Source: VRUE01 sp040901495 (GTDB taxonomy: Bacteria > Actinomycetota > Thermoleophilia > Solirubrobacterales > 70-9). Taken from it: a stretch of 12,411 nt of DNA. The notes under the pieces were generated by a model. It was not told the origin of the DNA. It saw only the letters and a list, made by a program, of their open reading frames with translations, and did no database searches. Of this stretch, positions 1-4,574 are shown piece after piece. The stretch is from contig JBBDYO010000078.1 in the NCBI GenBank assembly GCA_040901495.1, forward strand, positions 1 through 12,411. The letters are read 5' to 3'. The first letter of the stretch is position 1. Each line of letters starts with the position of its first letter. Position numbers and translations under genes: made by a program.

Positions 1-14
1 TTTTCAAAAATCGC

Positions 15-88
15 GGTGGCCGTAGCTCAGTTGGTAGAGCTCCAGGTTGTGATCCAGGCAGTCGCCGGTTCGAGTCCGGTCGGCCACC
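15..88 (+). tRNA. tRNA-His (GTG anticodon)
   Basis: The cloverleaf folds by eye. The acceptor stem is 16-22 with 81-87 (7 of 7 pairs), the D arm 25-28 with 37-40, the anticodon loop 47-53 (TTGTGAT) with anticodon GTG at 49-51, and the T arm 64-68 with 76-80 around TTCGAGT. G15 opposite C88 supplies the extra G(-1):C73 pair that defines histidine tRNAs, so identity rests on both anticodon and G(-1). CCA is not encoded (bases 88-90 are CCT). The anticodon stem is unusual: 42-46 and 54-58 both read CCAGG, leaving a central A44-A56 mismatch where CCTGG would give a perfect helix. Confidence 0.95.
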
Positions 89-100
89 CTCACTCATGAA

Positions 101-114
101 CCCGCTACAGCGGG
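101..114 (+). terminator. Small hairpin after tRNA-His, possible terminator
   Basis: CCCGC (101-105) pairs with GCGGG (110-114) around a TACA loop. A99-A100 can add two pairs with T116-T117 if G115 bulges. It lies 12 bases after the tRNA body. There is no T-run behind it, so it could serve transcript end formation or 3' processing, but the case is weak. Confidence 0.3.
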
Positions 115-118
115 GTTC

Positions 119-145
119 CAACTGAGGCTTGCGTCAACTCAGTTG
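119..145. repeat. Inverted repeat around the collagen-like gene stop codon
   Basis: CAACTGAG (119-126) and CTCAGTTG (138-145) form a perfect 8-bp inverted repeat with an 11-base loop. The loop holds the stop codon of the collagen-like gene (134-136, minus strand). It sits between that gene and the convergent tRNA and may form a bidirectional stem-loop at both transcript ends. No T-run follows on either strand. Confidence 0.4.
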
Positions 146-958
146 CTCAATGACCAGCGAAGCAGCGACGGGCATTGCGCCGCCTGCCACCGGCGTAATC
201 GTCAGGGCGGGGGAGTTCCCGAGTGGGTTCACCACGGAGATGACTGAACCGGCGGAAGCCGATACGAGGGCCTCTCCCACAATCTGACTCGTGCCGGTTG
301 TTCTCCCGAAGACGGCGTACGGCAGGCCAATCCCATCGAGGGTGATCTGGAGCTGGCCCGGCTCGCTCACGGACACGATGAACGCCACGCGGTAGGTGCC
401 GGAATTCGGCAGCACGAACGTGTCAGCACTGCTTCCGCTTCTGGTGATGGTGCCTCCGTTCGGGCCATCCTGGGGGAACTGGACCGCGCTCCCGCCCCCC
501 ACCGTTGCCGGGTTGTCCGGAGGCATGAGGGCAAAGAACTGGGCGTAGTTCGATAGTGCCGCCGCACCCGTCGTCCCTGTAGCGTCTGTCTGCCCCACAC
601 CCGTCGGCCCTGTTGCGCCCGTCTGTCCCGTCGCCCCGGTCTCACCCTGGGCGCCTTGGGGCCCCTGTGGACCGGTTGTCCCAGTTGAGCCAGTTGAGTT
701 TTCGTTGCAGATCCCCTGCGTCGCGGCGGCGCGCTGCGCCGAGGTCCCGCTCGGCTTGAAGCGGAAGGCGTCGTAGACGTTGGCCCGGCATTCGGCGAGC
801 GACGAGCTGTATTTGGTCGCTGACTTTGTCGCGGGCCCCGCCGGAGTCAGCAACGACGACGCGGCGTAGCCCGTGCCACCCAGGGTGCAGCAGAGCGCGA
901 CGAGTGCGACAACCATGGCTGGCGAAGGCCGAGGACTACGTAGACGACGGATGCGCAT
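134..958 (-). CDS. Collagen-like surface protein with BclA-type C-terminal domain
   Basis: The product is 274 residues from the ATG at 958. A basic N-terminus and hydrophobic segment (about residues 15-33, ending GGTGYAA) suggest a signal peptide or membrane anchor. A spacer with two cysteines follows, then about ten Gly-X-Y triplets (about 90-119, rich in GAT, GPQ and GQT), then a broken stretch with GQT, DAT, GTT and GAA. The last about 140 residues (from ALSNYAQFF; landmarks QFPQDGPN, GRTTGTSQIVG and NSPALTITP) resemble the trimeric jelly-roll C-terminal domain of Bacillus BclA-like exosporium proteins. The likely role is a trimeric surface fibre or adhesin; the ligand is unknown. A GTG at 997 would add 13 residues, but the ATG is preferred because TAGCCT ends eight bases upstream of it. 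The Thr-rich triplets resemble glycosylated BclA repeats; glycosylation here is inference. Confidence 0.88.
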   Translation of the reverse strand: MRIRRLRSPRPSPAMVVALVALCCTLGGTGYAASSLLTPAGPATKSATKYSSSLAECRANVYDAFRFKPSGTSAQRAAATQGICNENSTGSTGTTGPQGPQGAQGETGATGQTGATGPTGVGQTDATGTTGAAALSNYAQFFALMPPDNPATVGGGSAVQFPQDGPNGGTITRSGSSADTFVLPNSGTYRVAFIVSVSEPGQLQITLDGIGLPYAVFGRTTGTSQIVGEALVSASAGSVISVVNPLGNSPALTITPVAGGAMPVAASLVIEQLS

Positions 959-966
959 TCTTATTG

Positions 967-972
967 AGGCTA
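967..972 (-). promoter_or_regulatory. Predicted -10 box of the collagen-like gene (leaderless)
   Basis: On the minus strand TAGCCT is followed by eight bases and the ATG at 958, so transcription would start at or next to the start codon. No Shine-Dalgarno sequence precedes that ATG. This supports the shorter start over the GTG at 997. Confidence 0.45.
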
Positions 973-1043
973 CATCAGGGCCTTCATCAGGAGGCACCGC
1001 TTCTTAGACGTAGCTGCGAGTGGGCGTTCTGGCTCTTCGCTTG

Positions 1044-1532
1044 TCAGTCCGTCGGGGATGTGCCGTCAGCCGCACTGCGCAGCGCGGCTATGTCCAGCTT
1101 GCCCATCTTGAGCATCGCTTTCATTGCGCGCTCGGCCCGCTCTTTGTCGGGATCGGCGAACAGCTCTTCTATCCCGGTCGGCACGACTTGCCAGGAGAGG
1201 CCGTAGCGGTCCTTGAGCCAGCCGCACTGACTCTCCTTTCCGCCCTCCGTGAGCCGCTCCCAGTAGTAGTCGACCTCCTCCTGGTCCTCGCATTCGATCG
1301 CGAGTGAGACCGCCTCGTCGAAAGTGAACTCGGGCCCGCCGTTGATGCCGAGGAAGCGCTGGCCGTCGAGCTCGAACTCCACGGTCATCACCATGCCGGC
1401 CGGTCGCGGCCCGGCCTCGGTGTAGTGGGTGACGTTGATGATCCGCGAGTCCTTGAAGACCGAGGTGTAGAACTCGGCGGCCTCCTCAGCCTCGGTGTCA
1501 AACCAAAGGTTCGGGACGATCTTCTGCCGCAG
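1044..1532 (-). CDS. VOC superfamily protein (PhnB / 3-dmu-9_3-mt type), CTG start
   Basis: A 162-residue protein of the glyoxalase-fold family often annotated PhnB or 3-demethylubiquinone-9 3-methyltransferase-like. Landmarks are KIVPNLWFDTEAEEAAEFY at the N-terminus, MTVEFELDGQ and INGGPEF in the middle, CGWLKDRYGLSWQVVP, and a C-terminal MLKMGKLDIAAL. Such proteins are small single-domain VOC enzymes whose substrate is usually unknown. The first ATG in frame (1394) would delete the first betaalphabeta unit. Upstream the frame stays open back to the csoR stop but holds no ATG, GTG or TTG. CTG at 1530-1532 lies where homologues begin and has AAGAGGAGG five bases before it, so I take it as the start. 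The gene follows csoR by 78 bases on the same strand and may be cotranscribed; TAGACT (1577-1582) is a possible separate -10 box. Confidence 0.88.
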   Translation of the reverse strand: MRQKIVPNLWFDTEAEEAAEFYTSVFKDSRIINVTHYTEAGPRPAGMVMTVEFELDGQRFLGINGGPEFTFDEAVSLAIECEDQEEVDYYWERLTEGGKESQCGWLKDRYGLSWQVVPTGIEELFADPDKERAERAMKAMLKMGKLDIAALRSAADGTSPTD

Positions 1533-1537
1533 TGCTG

Positions 1538-1546
1538 CCTCCTCTT
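1538..1546 (-). promoter_or_regulatory. Strong Shine-Dalgarno site that decides the CTG start
   Basis: On the minus strand AAGAGGAGG is followed by the spacer CAGCA (five bases) and CTG at 1532-1530. It is the best ribosome-binding site of any identified gene in the window and is the main evidence that the VOC gene starts at a CTG. Confidence 0.75.
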
Positions 1547-1610
1547 GTGCGCTGGTGCACCTGGGAACTGGCCCAAAGTCTAGGTAAAGCGGCCAGTGGG
1601 GATGGGGATC

Positions 1611-1892
1611 TCAGCCGTGGCGGAGGAGGCGCTTGACGGCGCCCATCAGCTCGGTGGTGCGCTCCTCCTGCTTGTCGGGGGAGGCGCCGATCACGCAGTG
1701 CTGGGCGTGGTCTTCGAGGAGGCCGAGGGCGACCTTGTCGAGGGCGGCCTCGATCGCGGTGATCTGGGTGACGACGTCGATGCAGTAGCGCTCCTCCTCG
1801 ACCATGCGCTCGACCGCTCGGACCTGGCCCTCGATGCGTCGCAGCCGCTTCGTCAGCGCGTCCTTGTTGGAGGTGTAGGCGGGTGTCTCCAT
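1611..1892 (-). CDS. csoR: CsoR-family copper-sensing repressor
   Basis: A 93-residue all-helical DUF156/CsoR protein. The core LTKRLRRIEGQVRAVERMV (about residues 13-31) and RYCIDVVTQITA are diagnostic. The Cu(I) ligand triad of characterised CsoR proteins is intact as Cys37, His62 and Cys66, and Tyr36 before the first cysteine also matches. This argues for Cu(I) sensing over formaldehyde (FrmR), nickel (RcnR) or persulfide (CstR) relatives. Such proteins are homotetramers that bind a GC-rich palindrome and let go when loaded with Cu(I). A matching palindrome lies 11 bases upstream of the ATG and touches the predicted -10 box, so autorepression is likely. It is divergent from a methyltransferase gene and upstream of the VOC gene. 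No copper ATPase or chaperone is visible in the window. Confidence 0.93.
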   Translation of the reverse strand: METPAYTSNKDALTKRLRRIEGQVRAVERMVEEERYCIDVVTQITAIEAALDKVALGLLEDHAQHCVIGASPDKQEERTTELMGAVKRLLRHG

Positions 1893-1900
1893 AGTTGGTT

Positions 1901-1906
1901 AGCATA
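1901..1906 (-). promoter_or_regulatory. Predicted csoR -10 box (leaderless)
   Basis: TATGCT on the minus strand ends eight bases before the csoR ATG (1892). No Shine-Dalgarno sequence is present (AACCAACT precedes the ATG). Three of its bases lie inside the CsoR palindrome, so bound CsoR would block RNA polymerase. Confidence 0.5.
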
Positions 1907-1920
1907 CCCCCTAGGGGTAT
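1904..1920. promoter_or_regulatory. CsoR operator palindrome
   Basis: ATACCCC-CTA-GGGGTAT is a perfect palindrome with 7-bp arms and a three-base centre, matching the known CsoR-box pattern TACCC..GGGTA. It fills most of the 28-bp gap between csoR and the divergent methyltransferase gene, overlaps the predicted csoR -10 box, and ends on the base before the methyltransferase ATG. Occupancy should shut both directions, with Cu(I) relieving it. The site is seen; the regulation is inferred from the family. Confidence 0.88.
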
Positions 1921-2604
1921 ATGAAATCCGAGACGACAACCGGCTCCGAGCCTCGCTACATCCCCGCCGCCCGCTGGCGGGTATTCACGCGGGTCTACGA
2001 CCCGGTGTTGGCGGTGACGCTTCGAGAGCGCCGGTTCCGCGGCCTGATGGAGCAGCGGGTCAGCACTGACCTCCCAACCGACGGAGCGGCCGTCGACGTC
2101 GGGAGCGGCACGGGAACCTTCGCCATTGCCCTGGCGGCCGAGCGGCCGGACGCCCAGGTCACCGGCGTCGACGGTGACCCCGAGATCCTCGCACTGGCCA
2201 AGGGGAAGCCCGGGGCAAGCGTTGTCGAGTGGCGCGAGGGGTTGGCGCAGAGCTTGCCGCTGGCCGACGGCAGCGTCGACGCGGTCACCACTTCCCTGGT
2301 CCTGCATCACCTGCTGCCAGAGGAAAAGCGCGAAGCCCTGGCGGAGATGAAACGGGTCCTTAAGCCAGGCGGCCGGCTGCACGTCGCCGACTGGGGCCGG
2401 CCCCACGACCCGCTGATTGGCGCCCTGTTCTTCGTCTCCCAGGCGATCGACGGCTTCGACCGGACTGCCGAACATCGCGCTGGCCGGGTGCCAGAGCTGA
2501 TTGCCGAGGCCGGGTTCGACGGGGTGGAGCGCTACGGGCGCCTCCGCACCGCCTTCGGGAGCCTTGACCTCTGGACCGCACAGGCGGAAGCGGGCGCAAG
2601 CTGA
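1921..2604 (+). CDS. Class I SAM-dependent methyltransferase (Methyltransf_11 type)
   Basis: A 227-residue soluble Rossmann methyltransferase. Motif I is VDVGSGTGTFAIAL (about 58-71), the acidic residue that should bind the SAM ribose is Asp84 in TGVDGD, motif II is GSVDAVTTSLVLHHL (about 117-131) and motif III is LKPGGRLHVADWG (about 148-159). The N-terminus (RYIPAARWRVFTRVYDPVL) resembles the UbiE/small-molecule methyltransferase clade; the acceptor cannot be read from sequence. The ATG directly abuts the CsoR palindrome, so no Shine-Dalgarno site is possible there; TAGCAT at 1900-1905 is a weak -10 candidate giving a leader of only a few bases. Its stop overlaps the next gene's ATG, so the two are an operon. 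CsoR control suggests a role in the response to copper or a thiol-reactive metal, but that is inference. Confidence 0.88.
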   Translation: MKSETTTGSEPRYIPAARWRVFTRVYDPVLAVTLRERRFRGLMEQRVSTDLPTDGAAVDVGSGTGTFAIALAAERPDAQVTGVDGDPEILALAKGKPGASVVEWREGLAQSLPLADGSVDAVTTSLVLHHLLPEEKREALAEMKRVLKPGGRLHVADWGRPHDPLIGALFFVSQAIDGFDRTAEHRAGRVPELIAEAGFDGVERYGRLRTAFGSLDLWTAQAEAGAS

Positions 2605-3218
2605 TGGAAGTCGTAGCGCTGGCCCTCTATGCCGTCTATCTGGCGCTCACTTTCTTTTTGCGCACCCTGATCCAGATTCGTCGCACCGGCTCGACCGGCT
2701 TCCACGGCCTCGGTGGCCGGCCCGGCTCGGCCGAGTGGCTCGCCGGGGTCGGCTTTACCGTCGCGCTCCTGGTCGGGGCGGCGGCGCCGGTCCTGGCTCT
2801 GCTCGACGTGGTCGAGCCGATCGCCGCCCTCGAGACCACCGGGCTGCACGTCGCCGGGCTCGCGCTCGCCGTCAGCGGGATCGTGGCCACCTTCTACGCC
2901 CAGGTGGCGATGGGGACGAGCTGGCGCATCGGCGTCGACCCCGCGGAGCAGACCGAGCTCGTCACCTCCGGGCCCTTTGCCCTCGTCCGCAACCCGATCT
3001 TCGCGGCGATGCTTCCCACGGCGCTCGGCCTCACCCTGCTCGTCCCGAGCTGGGTCGCTTTCGTCGGGCTCGCCGGGCTGGCGAGCGCGCTGGAGCTCCA
3101 GGTGCGCGTCGTCGAGGAGCCCTATCTGCTGAGCAGGCACCAGGGCACCTACGCCGAGTACGCCGCCCGCGTCGGCCGCTTCGTCCCCGGGGTCGGGCGG
3201 CTGCGCAAAGCCAGCTGA
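2604..3218 (+). CDS. Membrane methyltransferase, isoprenylcysteine carboxylmethyltransferase-like
   Basis: A 204-residue integral membrane protein of the ICMT/PEMT fold. Hydrophobic segments lie at about 2-20, 45-68, 80-100 and 133-165. The C-terminal half carries the family signature: MGTSWRIGVD (103-112), GPFALVRNP (123-131) and the EEP..L......Y..Y region (171-186) that forms the SAM pocket. Bacterial members are not prenyl-protein methylases; most have no known substrate, with lipids, quinones or small thiols as options. The ATG overlaps the TGA of the upstream gene (TGATG), which implies translational coupling and a shared pathway with the soluble methyltransferase. No transporter or prenyltransferase is nearby. 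Family assignment is firm, function unknown. Confidence 0.87.
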   Translation: MEVVALALYAVYLALTFFLRTLIQIRRTGSTGFHGLGGRPGSAEWLAGVGFTVALLVGAAAPVLALLDVVEPIAALETTGLHVAGLALAVSGIVATFYAQVAMGTSWRIGVDPAEQTELVTSGPFALVRNPIFAAMLPTALGLTLLVPSWVAFVGLAGLASALELQVRVVEEPYLLSRHQGTYAEYAARVGRFVPGVGRLRKAS

Positions 3219-3234
3219 GCGATTTGCTTGAATC

Positions 3235-3260
3235 GGATCACCAGAGAAAGGAGGTGGTCC
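3235..3260 (+). promoter_or_regulatory. Hairpin carrying an extended Shine-Dalgarno sequence complementary to the 16S rRNA 3' end
   Basis: GGATCACC (3235-3242) pairs with GGTGGTCC (3253-3260), eight pairs with one T-G wobble, around the loop AGAGAAAGGA. Bases 3245-3260 match 15 of 16 positions of the perfect complement of the bacterial 16S 3' tail, and the one difference still allows a G-U pair. The 5' arm repeats the GGATCACC of the 16S tail, so the RNA could pair either with itself or with the ribosome. It lies 17 bases after the membrane methyltransferase stop and just before a 14-codon frame. Confidence 0.5.
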
Positions 3261-3264
3261 TAAC

Positions 3265-3309
3265 TTGAGTCACATGCTGAGGGGGACACTGGAGGTGCAG
3301 GGCCGCTAG
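3265..3309 (+). CDS. Possible 14-residue peptide ORF
   Basis: A short frame, TTG at 3265 to TAG at 3307-3309, encodes (f)MSHMLRGTLEVQGR; an ATG at 3274 would give 11 residues. The TTG lies ten bases after the AAGGAGG of the strong Shine-Dalgarno sequence, an acceptable though long spacing. Neither end overlaps another gene. It could be a leader peptide, a small conserved protein, or a chance frame behind an RNA element. I do not recognise it and assign no function. Conservation of the peptide with synonymous changes would establish it. Confidence 0.35.
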   Translation: MSHMLRGTLEVQGR

Positions 3310-3417
3310 GCGCCGCACTGTTCGGCCGCCCGGCGGAATCCAACCCGGGCACCGGCGAGCAAAGGAAGGCAGGGAGTGTCCCGCCCTGTTGCGGTTTCCG
3401 CGCTCGTTTCATGCACC
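3310..3417 (+). other. Intergenic stretch with several small inverted repeats
   Basis: I recognise no gene here. Small potential stems are present: GTGC (3295-3298) with a downstream GCAC enclosing a GGCGCC-like core, GGAATCC (about 3335-3341) with GGTTTCC (about 3393-3399) with one T-T mismatch, and GGCAGGG with CCCGCC inside that. Together with the flanking hairpins this could be a structured RNA or an untranslated region. I compared it by eye with ydaO/c-di-AMP, cobalamin, TPP, c-di-GMP and SRP consensus motifs and found no match. Confidence 0.25.
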
Positions 3418-3449
3418 TGACCAGGGCCGCCTCCGGGCGGCCCTGGTTA
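3418..3449 (+). terminator. Strong GC-rich hairpin upstream of the spoIID-like gene
   Basis: The 5' arm 3418-3431 pairs with 3436-3449 around TCCG: eleven uninterrupted pairs (CCAGGGCCGCC with GGCGGCCCTGG) plus three weaker outer pairs including one G-T. No T-run follows (TATCCTC), so a classical terminator score would be modest, but GC-rich actinobacterial terminators often lack one. It would end transcripts from the methyltransferase operon or the short ORF and insulate the next gene. It also makes the upstream ATG at 3411 unlikely as the start of that gene. Confidence 0.6.
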
Positions 3450-3453
3450 TCCT
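3448..3453 (+). promoter_or_regulatory. Predicted -10 box of the spoIID-like gene (leaderless)
   Basis: TATCCT is followed by eight bases and the ATG at 3462. It begins in the last two bases of the hairpin arm. No clear Shine-Dalgarno sequence precedes the ATG. Confidence 0.45.
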
Positions 3454-3461
3454 CGGACCGA

Positions 3462-4574
3462 ATGGCCAGGGTGAGGATCGCAATCTTGTCGCTGCTCCTC
3501 TGTGCGGTGGCGGCAGGGCTGTCGCCGGCGAGCGCGTCCGTCACCTGGGTCGTCAACGGCGGGGGCTTCGGCCACGGCGTCGGCCTCAGCGCCTACGGCG
3601 CCTACGGGTACGGCCTGAACGGGTTCGGCTACCGGCAGATCCTCCACCACTACTTCACCGGGATCAGGATCACCGAGCTGCGGCGGGCACCGCTGGTGCG
3701 GGTGCTGCTCACCGTCAGCTCGGGGGATGTCGACTTCACCCAGGCGACCGCGGCGTGCGGGCGAAAACTGGACCCCAACCGCAGCTATAGGGCGCACCCC
3801 AGGGGGTCGTCGGTGCGGTTGCTGTCGAACTCCGGGAAGCTGCTGGCCCGCTGTGGCGATCGCCTCCACGCGGACAGCAGGGGCATGATCCGGATCGAGG
3901 GGGTCGGGGTCTACCGCGGCGCGCTCGAGGCGGTCCCGACCGGGGGCGGCTCGTTGAACCTGGTCAATGCGCTCAACGTCAACAACTACGCGCGGGGCTC
4001 GGTGCCTGGCGAGGTACCGCCCGAATGGCCGATGGCGACGCTCAAGACCTTTGCGGTCGCGGCGCGGTCGATAGCCCTGTCGACCGACGTAGGCGGCAAG
4101 GGCTACGACCTCTACCCGGACACCCGCACTCAGATCTACGGCGGGGTCAAGCTGGAGGACGCGCGCACCGACCGGGCGATCCGGGCAACCCAGAACCAGG
4201 TGGCGACGTACCGGGGCGAGGTCGCCCAGACCACTTACTTCTCCGCCTCGGGCGGACGTACGGAGTCCGGCTTCCTGGGGGCCCCGGATGTCCCCTATCT
4301 ACAGAGCGTGCGCGATCCCTACGACTACTACTCGCCCCTGCACCGCTGGACGTTCCGCTTCTCGCAGGCGGAGATGAACGCGCGGCTTGGCCCCTACGTC
4401 AGCGGCCGGCTGCGGGGAATCAAGGTGACGCAGCGCGGCGCCTCGCCGCGGATCGACTACGCGAAGCTGATCGGCACGGGGGGGACGACGACGATTCGCG
4501 GCGACACTCTCGCATTTGCCCTGGGGCTGTATGACCGTTGGGCCTTCTTCAAGAAGGTGGTCTCACGACGGTGA
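3462..4574 (+). CDS. Secreted SpoIID/LytB-domain protein (peptidoglycan-active)
   Basis: A 370-residue protein with a signal peptide (MARVRIAILSLLLCAVAAG, cleavage probably after ASA near residue 26). SpoIID family members are lytic transglycosylases that cleave glycan strands; in Bacillus SpoIID the catalytic residue is a glutamate just before a PxxxP..alkA.AVAARS block. Here that block is RGSVPGEVPPEWPMATLKTFAVAARS (179-203), making Glu184 the candidate. Further landmarks are YPDTRTQIYGG (218-228), TYFSASGGRTES (258-269) and LQSVRDPYD (280-288). The GFGHGVGLSAYGAYGYG motif, C-terminal in many Firmicutes members, is N-terminal here (35-51). The ATG at 3462 is chosen over 3411 because it begins the signal peptide, has a -10 box eight bases upstream, and leaves the hairpin outside the gene. 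The 3' end overlaps the convergent acyltransferase gene by 12 bases. Confidence 0.88.
   Translation: MARVRIAILSLLLCAVAAGLSPASASVTWVVNGGGFGHGVGLSAYGAYGYGLNGFGYRQILHHYFTGIRITELRRAPLVRVLLTVSSGDVDFTQATAACGRKLDPNRSYRAHPRGSSVRLLSNSGKLLARCGDRLHADSRGMIRIEGVGVYRGALEAVPTGGGSLNLVNALNVNNYARGSVPGEVPPEWPMATLKTFAVAARSIALSTDVGGKGYDLYPDTRTQIYGGVKLEDARTDRAIRATQNQVATYRGEVAQTTYFSASGGRTESGFLGAPDVPYLQSVRDPYDYYSPLHRWTFRFSQAEMNARLGPYVSGRLRGIKVTQRGASPRIDYAKLIGTGGTTTIRGDTLAFALGLYDRWAFFKKVVSRR

Noticed and set aside
1498..2475. A 325-codon open frame on the minus strand across csoR and the methyltransferase
   Set aside because: It lies in the wrong frame over csoR and antisense to the methyltransferase; the translation shows no motif and is Arg/Pro/Gly-rich.
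3235..3260. Remnant of a 16S rRNA gene
   Set aside because: Only the complement of the last about 16 bases matches, and the sequence does not continue into the conserved 16S helix 45 region, so an extended Shine-Dalgarno sequence explains it better.
3411..3461. ATG at 3411 as the start of the spoIID-like gene
   Set aside because: It would place a strong hairpin and a predicted promoter inside the coding region and put 17 non-signal residues before an evident signal peptide.
3219..3461. Known riboswitch (c-di-AMP ydaO, often upstream of wall hydrolases in actinobacteria), SRP RNA or RNase P RNA
   Set aside because: The conserved core sequences of these classes are not present by eye; only generic stems are seen.
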